64,000 bases of DNA from positions 1-64,000 of the forward strand of contig NZ_CP102263.1 of the NCBI RefSeq assembly GCF_025147485.1. Direction: 5' to 3'. Position 1 is the stretch's first letter; each line of letters starts with the position of its first letter. Both the position numbers and the translations under genes were made by a program. The stretch comes from Bacteroides uniformis (GTDB lineage: Bacteria > Bacteroidota > Bacteroidia > Bacteroidales > Bacteroidaceae). Below, in pieces: positions 1 through 9,581 of this stretch. The notes under the pieces were generated by a model. The model was not told where the DNA came from. It did not search any database and worked only from the letters and a program-made list of their open reading frames with translations.

Positions 1-1386
1 ATGAGTGAAATAGATCATGTCGGGCTGTGGAACCGCTGTCTTGAAATCATCAGAGACAATGTTCCGGAGCAGACATACAAAACATGGTTTCTTCCCATCA
101 TACCTTTAAAATATGAAGACAAAACGCTGGTCGTACAAGTGCCCAGCCAGTTCTTCTATGAGTTTTTGGAGGACAAATTTGTTGATTTGTTGCGCAAGAC
201 TCTCTATAAGGTCATTGGTGAGGGAACTAAATTGATGTATAACGTAATGGTGGACAAGAGCTCGCGGAAAACCGTCGACCTGGAGTCTACACAGCGTACC
301 ATCATACCGCAAAAACAAGTGATGGACAAAAGGATTCCGCAGATTCCCGTCCCCGAACTTGACCCGCACCTTAATCCAGAATACAACTTTGAAACCTTCA
401 TCGAAGGTTACAGCAACAAGCTGTCGCGCAGCGTTGCAGAAGCTGTCGCTCTCAATCCGGCTAAAACAATCTTCAATCCGCTGTTCCTATACGGAGCATC
501 AGGTGTAGGCAAAACCCATCTTGCCAATGCTATCGGAACCAAAATCAAGGAACTATACCCGGAGAAAAGGGTATTGTATGTATCTGCACACCTATTCCAA
601 GTGCAATACACCGATTCCGTACGTAACAATACGACTAACGACTTCATCAACTTCTACCAGACCATTGATATTCTAATCATTGATGATATTCAGGAATTTG
701 CCGGCGTGACCAAAACGCAGAATACATTCTTCCATATCTTCAACCATCTGCATCAGAACGGCAAGCAGCTCATCCTCACTTCCGACCGTGCACCGGTATT
801 GCTGCAGGGCATGGAAGAGCGTCTGATTACACGTTTTAAATGGGGAATGGTGGCTGAGCTGGAGAAACCTACCGTAGAACTCCGCAAGAACATTCTGCGC
901 AACAAGATACACCGTGACGGCCTGCAGTTCCCCCAGGAAGTGATTGACTATATTGCAGAGAACGTGGGCGACAGTGTACGTGACCTGGAGGGCATCGTCA
1001 TTTCCATTATGGCGCATTCCACCATATACAATAAAGAAATAGACCTGGAACTGACGCAACGTATCGTCCGCAAGGTAGTGAACAGCGAAAGCAAGGCAGT
1101 GACTGTCGATGAAATCATCAACACCGTATGCAAGCACTTCGGATTGGAAACTGCCACCATCCACACAAAATCCAGAAAGCGGGAAGTGGTGCAAGCACGA
1201 CAAATAGCCATGTATTTAGCCAAAAACCATACAGACTTCTCTACTGCAAAAATCGGTGCGCTAATTGGACATAAAGACCATGCCACCGTATTGCATGCAT
1301 GTAAAACCATCAAAGAACTGAAAGAGGTGGACAAATCATTCCGTGCGGAAATCGACGAGATTCAAGCCGCACTGAAAAAAGGATAA
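1..1386 (+). CDS. dnaA: Chromosomal replication initiator protein DnaA
   Basis: DnaA is the AAA+ ATPase that binds DnaA boxes at the chromosomal origin and opens the duplex. The protein has 461 residues, normal for the family, and runs complete from ATG to TAA. Domain I covers about residues 1-90. The Walker A motif GASGVGKT lies at 165-172, the Walker B stretch ILIIDDI at 224-230, and the domain IV DNA-binding signature starting [12 protein letters not shown] at 423. The window opens exactly on its start codon, so its promoter and the origin side are not visible. It converges on the nitroreductase gene, with a shared hairpin between them. Confidence 0.98.
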   Translation: MSEIDHVGLWNRCLEIIRDNVPEQTYKTWFLPIIPLKYEDKTLVVQVPSQFFYEFLEDKFVDLLRKTLYKVIGEGTKLMYNVMVDKSSRKTVDLESTQRTIIPQKQVMDKRIPQIPVPELDPHLNPEYNFETFIEGYSNKLSRSVAEAVALNPAKTIFNPLFLYGASGVGKTHLANAIGTKIKELYPEKRVLYVSAHLFQVQYTDSVRNNTTNDFINFYQTIDILIIDDIQEFAGVTKTQNTFFHIFNHLHQNGKQLILTSDRAPVLLQGMEERLITRFKWGMVAELEKPTVELRKNILRNKIHRDGLQFPQEVIDYIAENVGDSVRDLEGIVISIMAHSTIYNKEIDLELTQRIVRKVVNSESKAVTVDEIINTVCKHFGLETATIHTKSRKREVVQARQIAMYLAKNHTDFSTAKIGALIGHKDHATVLHACKTIKELKEVDKSFRAEIDEIQAALKKG

Positions 1387-1393
1387 GAATAAA

Positions 1394-1443
1394 GGATAAG
1401 GGATTAAATGCAGCTAAGTATGCATTAGCTTAACCCCTTATCC
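1394..1443. terminator. Bidirectional terminator between dnaA and the nitroreductase
   Basis: The arms GGATAAGGGATTAA (1394-1407) and TTAACCCCTTATCC (1430-1443) are inverted repeats with one mismatch, and a second perfect stem AGCTAA/TTAGCT lies inside the loop. It sits between the stops of two convergent genes, so it probably ends both transcripts. Confidence 0.7.
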
Positions 1444-1464
1444 CTTATCCCTAATCCTTAATTT

Positions 1465-2199
1465 TCAAAATCCCTGCTTTTTCATTATCTTCCAAAGATT
1501 CTCCGACATTGCCTCACTGTCTTTCTTCGTATAACGCACATCTGTAAAGACCTGCGCCAGCGTTTCCTTATTGTTCTCCAAGATGAACTGCTTGTTCTCA
1601 GGAAGCGATTCTTTATAGGCATACAACCGGTCAATGTCCTGAGGAGTATAATCATGATAAACCTCTTCGTGTACAATGGCCTCCAGCGGCAAACGGTCCA
1701 CTTGTTCCGGCTGTTCGGCAGGCCATCCCACTGTGACTGTCGTGATGGGAAACACCAATTCCGGCAACTCCAACGCTTCGACAATCATCTGAGGGTTGTA
1801 AGTGGTAGTTCCCAGATAGCAAATGCCCAACCCCTTCTCCTCGGCAGCCACACAAAAAGTCTGTGCCACCAGCAAGGTATCGACAGCCCCCGTCACAAAC
1901 CACTCAAAGTTGTTGTATCCCGGCTCAGCCTTACGTTGCTCACACCACTTGCTGAAGCGGCGCAAATCTATGCAGAAAGTAAGCACTACCGGCGCCGTCC
2001 GAACCATCGGCTGATTGAAATGTGCAGGCGCCAGTTTGGCTTTACGCTCTGCATCACGCGTCACAATCACACTATAAACCTGCATGTTCCCGACTGTAGA
2101 AGCCCGGAAAGAGGTTTCAAGCAAATCATTTAACAAATCAGCAGAAATATCCTTCTGCTGGTATTTTCGGATTGTTCTCCTTTGTTTCAAGCTTTCCAT
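1465..2199 (-). CDS. Nitroreductase family protein (NADPH-dependent flavin oxidoreductase)
   Basis: This is an FMN-dependent oxidoreductase of the nitroreductase family; the natural substrate cannot be told from sequence. The chosen start is the ATG at 2197-2199 (244 residues), giving an N-terminus MESLKQRRTIRKY that carries the family's RRTIRKY flavin-phosphate motif. A longer reading with 16 extra residues is open to 2247 but would begin upstream of a TATCTTTG promoter element at 2214-2221, so it is less likely. The later stretch EEKGLGICYLGTTTYNP is the typical second flavin-binding region. It is a stand-alone gene convergent with dnaA. An NfsA-like role is possible. Confidence 0.85.
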   Translation of the reverse strand: MESLKQRRTIRKYQQKDISADLLNDLLETSFRASTVGNMQVYSVIVTRDAERKAKLAPAHFNQPMVRTAPVVLTFCIDLRRFSKWCEQRKAEPGYNNFEWFVTGAVDTLLVAQTFCVAAEEKGLGICYLGTTTYNPQMIVEALELPELVFPITTVTVGWPAEQPEQVDRLPLEAIVHEEVYHDYTPQDIDRLYAYKESLPENKQFILENNKETLAQVFTDVRYTKKDSEAMSENLWKIMKKQGF

Positions 2200-2213
2200 T
2201 CTTTCTTTTTTTG

Positions 2214-2221
2214 CAAAGATA
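2214..2221 (-). promoter_or_regulatory. Promoter -7 element of the nitroreductase
   Basis: TATCTTTG on the minus strand matches the Bacteroidetes -7 consensus TAnnTTTG and lies about 15 bases before the ATG at 2199. No clear TTTG -33 element is seen at the expected distance. It decides the start choice. The rest of the AT-rich stretch 2222-2509 shows nothing I recognise. Confidence 0.5.
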
Positions 2222-2509
2222 ATGTAATCCACGAACAATTCATTCAAGAGTTCACACTTTTTTTATCATCATATATCCGGAATAAAATACATCTTTTCAA
2301 CAAGAAATGAACAATTATTATCTCTACGAGCAGATAAAAGTAACCTTATGTTCGACTAAACCGAGAACCTTTCAGCCCAACAAGTTGTTAATAAATTCCA
2401 TTTTGGAAAACTTATTCGTTTACTCAAATCATTAAAACATTATAAACCAATAAATTAATAGCAATCAATAGAAAACTATACATCGGTTGATAAAAACATT
2501 CATTTTAAT

Positions 2510-2540
2510 TTTGCCAAGTTGAAAAACATTCATAGCTTTG
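2510..2540 (+). promoter_or_regulatory. Promoter of nrdJ
   Basis: TTTG at 2510-2513 and TAGCTTTG at 2533-2540 are separated by exactly 19 bases, matching the Bacteroides housekeeping promoter TTTG-N19-TAnnTTTG. Transcription would start near 2545 and leave a leader of about 70 bases before the GTG start. Confidence 0.75.
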
Positions 2541-2616
2541 CAAATGCATTTGTTAACGATAAGTACGACTTCTACAACTTTACTTATTTGTAACTAATCC
2601 TAAGAGATACAACATT

Positions 2617-5154
2617 GTGGAAAAGAAAAATTATTCTTATGACGAAGCCTACGGAGAATCTTTAAAATACTTCCAAGGCGACGAGTTGGCTGCCAGAGTT
2701 TGGGTAAACAAATATGCAGTCAAAGATTCTTTCGGAAATATTTACGAAAAGTCTCCGGAAGACATGCATTGGCGAATAGCCAATGAGGTAGCCCGCATTG
2801 AGGCCAAGTACCCCAATCCATTAAGTTCAGAGGAACTTTTCGGCTTACTCGACCACTTCAAGTACATTGTTCCGCAAGGAAGCCCGATGACCGGAATCGG
2901 AAACAACTATCAGGTAGCCTCTCTGTCCAACTGCTTTGTTATCGGTGTGGACGGCGAAGCGGATTCTTATGGTGCCATCTTCAAGATAGACGAAGAACAA
3001 GTACAGCTGATGAAACGCCGTGGCGGCGTGGGACACGACTTATCCCATATCCGTCCGAAAGGTTCACCGGTAAAGAACTCAGCACTGACCTCCACCGGCT
3101 TGGTTCCCTTCATGGAACGCTATTCAAACTCTACACGCGAAGTAGCTCAAGATGGACGCCGCGGCGCACTGATGCTCAGCGTATCCATCAAACACCCCGA
3201 CTCGGAAGCCTTCATCGATGCCAAGATGACTGAGGGCAAAGTGACCGGAGCCAACGTTTCCGTAAAACTGACCGACGACTTCATGCAGGCCGCCATCGAA
3301 GGCAAACCATATACACAGCAATATCCGATTGACGCCACAGAGCCGGCATTTCAAAAAGACATTGACGCATCCGCATTATGGAAAAAGATTGTGCACAATG
3401 CATGGAAATCGGCAGAACCCGGTGTATTGTTCTGGGATACCATATTAAAGGAATCCGTGCCCGACTGCTATGCAGACCTGGGCTACCGTACCGTATCCAC
3501 CAATCCATGCGGCGAAATTCCACTGTGCCCGTACGACTCCTGCCGTCTGCTCGCCATCAACCTTTACTCATACGTGGTCAATCCGTTCAAGCCGGACGCC
3601 TACTTTGACTTTGAGCTATTCAAGAAGCATGTAGCTTTGGCCCAACGCATCATGGACGATATCATCGACCTTGAACTGGAGAAGATAGAGCGCATCATGA
3701 GCAAGATAGATGCCGACCCCGAAAGTGAAGACGTGAAACATACAGAACGCGTTTTGTGGCAGAAGATTTACAAGAAAAGCGCCCAAGGCCGCCGTACCGG
3801 TGTAGGCATCACGGCAGAAGGCGACATGCTTGCCGCCCTGGGATTGCGTTATGGCACTGAAGAGGCAACCGAATTCTCGGAGCAAGTACACAAGACGGTG
3901 GCACTCAACGCCTATCGCTCCTCCATAGAAATGGCCAAAGAGCGCGGCGCATTCGAGGTATACGATACAGAACGCGAAAAGAACAACCCGTTCATCAACC
4001 GCCTGCGTGAAGCTGACCCGGAAATGTACGAGGAGATGAAGAAGTACGGACGCCGCAACATTGCCTGTCTGACCATCGCCCCGACCGGCACCACCAGCCT
4101 GATGACTCAAACCACCTCCGGTATCGAGCCCGTATTCCTGCCCGTGTACAAGCGCCGCCGCAAAGTGAATCCCAACGATACGAACGTCCATGTGGACTTC
4201 ATCGACGAAACCGGAGATGCCTTTGAAGAATATATCGTGTTCCACCCCAAGTTCGTGACTTGGATGGAAGCACAAGGATACAACCCCGCCAAACGCTACA
4301 CGCAGGAAGAAGTGGATGCCCTGGTAGAGAAATCACCTTATTATAAAGCAACCTCCAACGACGTGGACTGGCTGATGAAAGTCAAGATGCAGGGACGTAT
4401 CCAAAAATGGGTGGACCACTCTATCAGCGTAACCATCAACCTGCCGAACGACGTAGACGAAGACCTCGTGAACCGTCTGTATGTAGAAGCATGGAAATCC
4501 GGCTGCAAGGGCTGTACGGTTTACCGCGACGGTTCGCGTTCCGGCGTGCTCATCTCTACCAAGAGCGACAAGAAGTCCGAGCTTCCCCCGTGCAAACCGC
4601 CTACAGTCGTTGAAACACGTCCCAGAATATTGGATGCAGACGTTGTCCGCTTCCAGAACAACAAGGAGAAATGGGTGGCATTCGTCGGCTTGCTGGACAA
4701 TCATCCCTACGAAATATTCACCGGTGTGCTGGATGATGATGAAGGCATCATCCTGCCGAAGAATGTGGTGTCAGGCCACATCATCAAGAATGTGGATGAG
4801 CACGGAAACAAGCGTTACGACTTCCAGTTCGAGAACAAGCGCGGATACAAAGTCACCATCGAGGGTCTGTCCGAGAAGTTCAACAAAGAGTATTGGAACT
4901 ATGCCAAGCTGATTTCCGGTGTATTGCGCTACCGCATGCCTATCGAGCAGGTCATCAAGCTGGTAGGTTCACTGCAACTGGACAGCGAAAACATCAACAC
5001 CTGGAAGAACGGTGTGGAACGCGCCCTGAAGAAATACATCCAGGACGGCACGGAAGCCAAAGGCAAGAAATGCCCCAACTGCGGTAACGAAACACTGGTT
5101 TACCAAGAAGGTTGCCTCATCTGCAAGACGTGCGGAGCTTCTCGCTGTGGATAA
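2617..5154 (+). CDS. nrdJ: Adenosylcobalamin-dependent (class II) ribonucleotide reductase
   Basis: This enzyme reduces ribonucleotides to deoxyribonucleotides using a B12-generated thiyl radical. It is 845 residues and begins at a GTG. The radical-loop motif NPCGE places the catalytic cysteine at C298; C106 in the context NCFVIG is the likely first partner of the redox pair; PTGTTS lies at 489-494 in the nucleotide-binding region. The C-terminal tail carries CPNCG (819-823) and CLICKTCG with further cysteines to C844, a zinc-ribbon-like segment that probably re-reduces the active site. It is monocistronic, with its own promoter at 2510-2540 and a downstream hairpin at 5208-5260. I saw no convincing cobalamin riboswitch in the short leader. 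Confidence 0.93.
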   Translation: MEKKNYSYDEAYGESLKYFQGDELAARVWVNKYAVKDSFGNIYEKSPEDMHWRIANEVARIEAKYPNPLSSEELFGLLDHFKYIVPQGSPMTGIGNNYQVASLSNCFVIGVDGEADSYGAIFKIDEEQVQLMKRRGGVGHDLSHIRPKGSPVKNSALTSTGLVPFMERYSNSTREVAQDGRRGALMLSVSIKHPDSEAFIDAKMTEGKVTGANVSVKLTDDFMQAAIEGKPYTQQYPIDATEPAFQKDIDASALWKKIVHNAWKSAEPGVLFWDTILKESVPDCYADLGYRTVSTNPCGEIPLCPYDSCRLLAINLYSYVVNPFKPDAYFDFELFKKHVALAQRIMDDIIDLELEKIERIMSKIDADPESEDVKHTERVLWQKIYKKSAQGRRTGVGITAEGDMLAALGLRYGTEEATEFSEQVHKTVALNAYRSSIEMAKERGAFEVYDTEREKNNPFINRLREADPEMYEEMKKYGRRNIACLTIAPTGTTSLMTQTTSGIEPVFLPVYKRRRKVNPNDTNVHVDFIDETGDAFEEYIVFHPKFVTWMEAQGYNPAKRYTQEEVDALVEKSPYYKATSNDVDWLMKVKMQGRIQKWVDHSISVTINLPNDVDEDLVNRLYVEAWKSGCKGCTVYRDGSRSGVLISTKSDKKSELPPCKPPTVVETRPRILDADVVRFQNNKEKWVAFVGLLDNHPYEIFTGVLDDDEGIILPKNVVSGHIIKNVDEHGNKRYDFQFENKRGYKVTIEGLSEKFNKEYWNYAKLISGVLRYRMPIEQVIKLVGSLQLDSENINTWKNGVERALKKYIQDGTEAKGKKCPNCGNETLVYQEGCLICKTCGASRCG

Positions 5155-5207
5155 TCCCACGGCAAGCACAAACGTTTGCATAGGAATTTAAATGACTTAG
5201 ATAACGG

Positions 5208-5260
5208 TAGCTGCATGATTATGAGGAATAATTTCTATACTTGCATAATCATTGCAGCTA
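5208..5260 (+). terminator. Hairpin after nrdJ
   Basis: TAGCTGCATGATTATG (5208-5223) pairs with CATAATCATTGCAGCTA (5244-5260) with one bulged base, and the stem can be extended outward to about 5197-5275. There is no strong T run, so it may be a terminator or an mRNA-end structure ahead of the glucanotransferase gene. Confidence 0.55.
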
Positions 5261-5285
5261 TTGCTATTTCTAAATCTAATATAAT

Positions 5286-7979
5286 ATGACACTAATATTC
5301 AATATCGAGTATCGCACCAGCTGGGGTGAAGAAGTCAGAGTCCTGGGTTCCATCCCGGAACTTGGCAACAACCAGCCCAACAAAGCCACCCCCCTGCACA
5401 CTGTAGACGGCATTCACTGGACCGCGGAAGTGGATATCCAGATTCCCGGTAATGGAAGCGTCGAATACAGTTACCACATCTATCGAGATGGCAGAACCAT
5501 ACGGACAGAGTGGAACAGCCTGCCACGCATCCTGCACGTTGCAGACAATCCGAAGAAAGTTTACCGCATAGAAGATTGTTGGAAGAATCTGCCCGAGCAG
5601 CAGTATTTTTATACATCCGCTTTCACAGAATCCCTGCTGGCGCATCGCGAACGCAGTGCCGCCCCGAAAAGCTACAAAAAGGGGTTGCTGATAAAGGCGT
5701 ACGCCCCCTGCATAGACAGTGACCATTGCCTGGCACTTTGCGGAAACCAGAAGGCGCTGGGTGACTGGAACCCGGACAAAGCTGCCCTTATGAGCGACAT
5801 CGACTTCCCCGAATGGCAGGTAGAAGTGGATGCCGGTAAAATCAGCTTCCCGCTGGAGTATAAATTCGTCCTTTACAACAAGAAAGAGCGCCGTGCCGTG
5901 GCCTGGGAGAACAATCCCAACCGCTATATGGCCGACCCGCAGATAGCCGCCAACGAAACGCTGGCTGTCGGCGACCGTTATGTATACTTCAATCTTCCTG
6001 CATGGAAAGGTTCCGGAGTAGCCGTACCCGTATTCTCCCTACGCTCCGAGAAAAGCTTCGGTGTAGGCGATTTCGGCGACTTGAAGCGCATGATTGACTG
6101 GGCAGTTGCCACCAATCAGAAGGCGGTGCAGATTCTGCCCATCAACGACACTACCATGACGCATACCTGGACAGACTCCTACCCTTACAGTAGCATCTCC
6201 ATCTATGCCTTCCATCCCATGTACGCCGACCTGAAGCAGTTGGGCAGCTTGAAGGACAAGAAGGTGATGGCCGAATTCAACAAACGCCAGAAAGAACTGA
6301 ATGCCCTGCCCGCCGTGGACTACGAAGCTGTGAACAAGACAAAGTGGGAATACTTCCACCTCATCTTCAAGCAGGAAGGGGAAAAGGTGCTGGCCTCGGA
6401 TGCATTCCGTAATTTCTACGAGGCCAACAAGGAATGGTTGCAGCCATATGCCGTCTTCAGCTACCTGCGTGATGCCTACAAGACCCCGAATTTCCGCGAG
6501 TGGCCCAAGTATGCCACCTACGATGCCAAGGAGATAGAGACATTGTGCCGGCCGGACTCTGCCGACTATCCGCACATAGCCATCTATTATTACATCCAGT
6601 TCAACCTGCACCGGCAACTGCTTGCCGCCACGGAGCATGCGCGCGCCAACGGCGTAGTGCTGAAAGGCGACATTCCCATCGGCATCAGCCGCAACAGTGT
6701 GGAAGCCTGGAAAGAGTCCCACTACTTCAACCTGAACGGACAAGCCGGTGCACCGCCCGACGACTTCTCCGTGAACGGACAGAACTGGGGCCTCCCCACC
6801 TACAACTGGGATGTCATGGAAAAAGACGGTTATGCCTGGTGGATGAAACGTTTCCACAAAATGGCAGAATACTTCGATGCCTACCGCATAGACCACATCC
6901 TCGGCTTCTTCCGCATTTGGGAGATACCGATGCACGCCGTACACGGGCTGTTGGGACAATTCGTCCCCGCCCTGCCCATGACGCGCGAGGAGATAGAAAG
7001 CTACGGGCTGGCATTCCGCGAAGACTTCTTCCTGAAGCCCTATATCCATGAGTACTTCCTCGGACAAATCTTCGGCCCGCATACAGACTATGTGAAACAG
7101 ACCTTCATAGAGCCGACAGACACGTGGGAGGTTTACCGCATGCGTCCCGAGTTCGACACCCAGCGCAAAGTGGAAGCCTACTTTGCCGGAAAGACGGACG
7201 ATGACAGCATCTGGATTCGTGACGGGCTTTACGCCCTTATCAGCGATGTGCTGTTCGTGCCCGACCGCAACAATCCGCACGAATACCATCCGCGCATCGG
7301 CGTGCAGCACGACTACATCTACCGCGCACTGAACGATTGGGAAAAGGCTGCCTTCAACCGGCTGTATGACCAGTACTACTATCACCGCCACAATGACTTC
7401 TGGGGACAGCAAGCCATGAAGAAACTACCGCAACTGACACAGTCCACGCGCATGCTGGTATGCGGTGAGGACTTAGGCATGATTCCCGATTGCGTGGCAT
7501 GGGTGATGAACGACCTGCGTATCCTTTCCCTGGAGATACAACGTATGCCGAAAGACCCGAAACAAGAATTCGGCCACACTGACTGGTATCCGTACCGTTC
7601 GGTCTGCACCATCTCCACGCACGACATGTCTACCCTGCGCGGCTGGTGGGAAGAAGACTTCCAACAGACGCAGCGTTACTACAACACCATGCTCGGGCAC
7701 TACGGTGCCGCACCGGCAACGGCCACGCCGGAGCTCTGCGAAGAAGTGGTTCGCAATCACCTCCATAGCAACTCCATCCTCTGCATCCTCTCCCTGCAAG
7801 ACTGGATGTCCATGGACGGCAAATGGCGCAACCCGAACGTGCAGGAAGAACGCATCAATATTCCTGCCAACCCGCGGCACTACTGGCGCTGGCGCATGCA
7901 CCTGACACTGGAACAACTGATGAAGGCAGAAAGCTTGAACGAGAAAATAAGGTGCATGATAGAAAGCACCGGAAGATAA
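5286..7979 (+). CDS. malQ: 4-alpha-glucanotransferase with two N-terminal starch-binding domains
   Basis: This GH77 amylomaltase transfers alpha-1,4-glucan segments between maltodextrins in the cytoplasm. The 897 residues match the long DPE2-like architecture: two CBM20 starch-binding domains at roughly 1-110 and 130-230, then the catalytic barrel to the end. The nucleophile is D536 in the motif YRIDHILGFF, the acid/base E728 in CGEDLGMIP, and the transition-state stabiliser D780 in STHDMSTLRGWW. It has no signal peptide, in keeping with cytosolic glycogen or maltodextrin turnover. It stands alone between hairpins at 5208-5260 and 8003-8083, and is the last clearly chromosomal gene before the ICE. 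Confidence 0.95.
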   Translation: MTLIFNIEYRTSWGEEVRVLGSIPELGNNQPNKATPLHTVDGIHWTAEVDIQIPGNGSVEYSYHIYRDGRTIRTEWNSLPRILHVADNPKKVYRIEDCWKNLPEQQYFYTSAFTESLLAHRERSAAPKSYKKGLLIKAYAPCIDSDHCLALCGNQKALGDWNPDKAALMSDIDFPEWQVEVDAGKISFPLEYKFVLYNKKERRAVAWENNPNRYMADPQIAANETLAVGDRYVYFNLPAWKGSGVAVPVFSLRSEKSFGVGDFGDLKRMIDWAVATNQKAVQILPINDTTMTHTWTDSYPYSSISIYAFHPMYADLKQLGSLKDKKVMAEFNKRQKELNALPAVDYEAVNKTKWEYFHLIFKQEGEKVLASDAFRNFYEANKEWLQPYAVFSYLRDAYKTPNFREWPKYATYDAKEIETLCRPDSADYPHIAIYYYIQFNLHRQLLAATEHARANGVVLKGDIPIGISRNSVEAWKESHYFNLNGQAGAPPDDFSVNGQNWGLPTYNWDVMEKDGYAWWMKRFHKMAEYFDAYRIDHILGFFRIWEIPMHAVHGLLGQFVPALPMTREEIESYGLAFREDFFLKPYIHEYFLGQIFGPHTDYVKQTFIEPTDTWEVYRMRPEFDTQRKVEAYFAGKTDDDSIWIRDGLYALISDVLFVPDRNNPHEYHPRIGVQHDYIYRALNDWEKAAFNRLYDQYYYHRHNDFWGQQAMKKLPQLTQSTRMLVCGEDLGMIPDCVAWVMNDLRILSLEIQRMPKDPKQEFGHTDWYPYRSVCTISTHDMSTLRGWWEEDFQQTQRYYNTMLGHYGAAPATATPELCEEVVRNHLHSNSILCILSLQDWMSMDGKWRNPNVQEERINIPANPRHYWRWRMHLTLEQLMKAESLNEKIRCMIESTGR

Positions 7980-8002
7980 GAAAGGATTCTTAGCAAAGTA
8001 TT

Positions 8003-8083
8003 ATTTTAGGCACGGATTACATGGACAATCACGGATAATATTGAAAGCAACCGTGATAACCCGTATAATTCCGTGCCTAAAAT
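8003..8083. repeat. Long nested inverted repeat downstream of malQ
   Basis: ATTTTAGGCACGGATTA (8003-8019) pairs with TAATTCCGTGCCTAAAAT (8066-8083), and inside it ATCACGG (8028-8034) pairs with CCGTGAT (8051-8057). The double stem can fold on either strand. It may end the malQ transcript; its size and internal ACGGAT units also resemble a dispersed intergenic palindrome. Confidence 0.6.
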
Positions 8084-8201
8084 AGTTCGATAAGTTTATT
8101 CCGACCCTCACATAATTGTATTCTATAAAAAACAATTTCGCGCTATTTTTATATTTTACAGAATACAATCCGCAACCTGAATCGTAATAACCGGATACTG
8201 A

Positions 8202-8234
8202 TTTGCCCGTACCACAAAATATCAGTAAGTTTGC
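8202..8234 (+). promoter_or_regulatory. IntDOT-like core site overlapping a promoter-like sequence
   Basis: GTAAGTTTGC at 8225-8234 matches in full the 10-base core GTANNTTTGC used by CTnDOT-type integrases, and lies between the last chromosomal gene and the first ICE gene, so it is a candidate attachment core. The same bases also form TTTG (8202-8205), N20, TAAGTTTG (8226-8233), a fair Bacteroides promoter. A near match on the minus strand (GCAAAAGTAA, 8377-8386) is the alternative. The matching copy at the other ICE end is outside the window, so this cannot be settled here. Confidence 0.35.
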
Positions 8235-8237
8235 ACC

Positions 8238-8427
8238 CGGAAGTTACGAAAAGAGTGTAATTTATTGGAAATGAGCATTGGGTAATCGCTCATAATAGTA
8301 ATAGGTTACGAATTAGTTAGTTATCTACTGCATTATTCTTCTGTGCGTTGCGTAACCTTCAAAGAACTCTTCGTATGCAAAAGTAACAATAAAACGGGAG
8401 ATTTAGAAATGAATCTCCTGATTTTTT
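8238..8427 (+). ncRNA. Candidate structured small RNA at the ICE left end
   Basis: A transcript from the promoter-like site at 8202-8233 would run about 190 bases to the intrinsic terminator at 8397-8427 without a convincing ORF. It can fold: GTTAC (8243-8247) with GTAAC (8383-8387), ACGAAAAGAGT (8246-8256) with AACTCTTCGT (8365-8374), a GAGC/GCTC hairpin (8273-8291), and GGTTACG (8304-8310) with CGTAACC (8351-8357). I do not recognise the family. It could equally be the leader or end region of something on either side of the ICE junction. Confidence 0.3.
8397..8427 (+). terminator. Intrinsic terminator
   Basis: GGAGATT (8397-8403) pairs with AATCTCC (8412-8418) around an 8-base loop and is followed by a run of six T at 8422-8427, the standard shape for plus-strand termination. 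Confidence 0.75.
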
Positions 8428-9238
8428 CTTCTCACACAAGTTTTTCCGTAAAAGCGATTTTATCCGTCAGCACACCATCGCCCAAAAAGATTTTGAACGA
8501 ACGTGTGCCGACTGCCGCATAAGCGGAGAAAAGGGCTTTGCCTCACGCCTAAACAATAGTTTAGACTGATGAGACAAGGCCCCTTTCTTTTGTGCTTATG
8601 CCAAAGAGGTGCTTTTACGGGGTTTTGACGATTTTTCTTTTTTCGTTGTCCTTTTGAGCCGGAAGCGGAAAGCCGTGTATGACCGCACATTCCATAAATG
8701 GAACAAGCCGTCACTCACGGCAGACAAACCGGGAAGAATGATTTTATCCATCCGACCAAACACGTTTGGCCAAACAGATAAAAACATACTTCCTTGCCGA
8801 TGGTTTGCCCGGTTTCACGCTACCGGCTATGTTCTTTTCTGTTGGGGATGTCTTTTTCACGGATTTCTCTTTTGAAGTTTTCCTGTCTAATCTGCCTCTA
8901 CTTCCGTTTACCTCCATTTTCGCGCCTTTCAGTGAGCCGCATCAGGCAGTCATTTTCGTGCTGGGTGCAAAGGTAACTCCGGGATTGTACGGGAAAGCAA
9001 GGTCAAGCCTCCTGTTTTCTGGAAAAATCTCCAGCCCTTCGGGTAGTATTTTCCCGAAAAACCTTGCATTCCCTAATCCCTACCTTTTTAAGCACCCGAA
9101 ACGAAAACGACCGATGCGACAGAAAGACGCATTAAAAAAAATGTCGGATAAACGAGAGGCAGATAAGATAGTTTGAAACTCAACTCCCTCAGCTCTTGAA
9201 TCCGCATTAAAAAACAAAAAATCAAAAACAAAACGGAT
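8428..9238. other. Non-coding ICE end region, no supported gene
   Basis: I find no gene with family support here. The stretch holds the hairpin at 8531-8590, a short CCGC-ATAA-GCGG palindrome, and a minus-strand TTACCTTTGC (8968-8977) that resembles both a promoter -7 element and a 9-of-10 match to the integrase core. The open frames crossing it have unlikely compositions. Integrase arm sites would be expected in such a region but I cannot identify them. Confidence 0.5.
8531..8590. terminator. Strong hairpin near the ICE end
   Basis: AAGGGCTTTGCCTCA (8531-8545) pairs with TGAGACAAGGCCCCTTT with two mismatches, and CTAAAC/GTTTAG closes a short inner loop. Pyrimidine-rich tracts follow on both strands, so it could insulate the ICE end from transcription in either direction. 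Confidence 0.55.
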
Positions 9239-9574
9239 ATGAGAACGGCAATAGCAACAAAATTCGTGGCATGGGAAGTACCAAGTTTGGAGAACCTGCA
9301 AGGCAGCAAGGTGTACGGACTTCGCACCAAACTGAACAATGGTGAGAAATTGAGCCGAGAGGAAAAGGATTGGCTTACACGCAATGTGAACAGCAACACC
9401 TATTTCAAGAGCGCAGTACCCTTGCAAGGTTGGATGTTTGACTTTTCCGACATTCTCCGAACCTACATTGTAAAGCAGTATGGACATTGGGCGGAATACA
9501 AGGCTACCGACAAGACCGCACTCCGCAGTTTCCTATACGGCAGGATAGACAGCATCGTGGAACTTAACAAATGA
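9239..9574 (+). CDS. Conserved ICE hypothetical protein, 111 residues
   Basis: I recognise no domain. The protein is soluble and basic-acidic mixed, with a WxTRNVNSNTYFK-like central stretch and aromatic residues around WMFDFSD, and no signal peptide or membrane segment. It is the first gene of a tightly packed plus-strand set (9239-13212) that is typical of the tra-distal end of CTnDOT-family elements. The start at 9239 follows an A-rich tract, the usual Bacteroides translation signal. Function is unknown. Confidence 0.75.
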   Translation: MRTAIATKFVAWEVPSLENLQGSKVYGLRTKLNNGEKLSREEKDWLTRNVNSNTYFKSAVPLQGWMFDFSDILRTYIVKQYGHWAEYKATDKTALRSFLYGRIDSIVELNK

Positions 9575-9581
9575 TACGGCT

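Noticed and set aside
2541..2616. Cobalamin riboswitch before nrdJ
   Set aside because: The leader is too short and I see no B12-box-like sequence.
6039..7412. 457-codon minus-strand frame opposite malQ
   Set aside because: Antisense shadow of the GH77 gene, whose catalytic motifs are intact.
8766..9176. 136-codon plus-strand frame in the ICE end region
   Set aside because: Phenylalanine/proline-rich composition without a domain or start signal; it spans a promoter-like and core-like site on the other strand.
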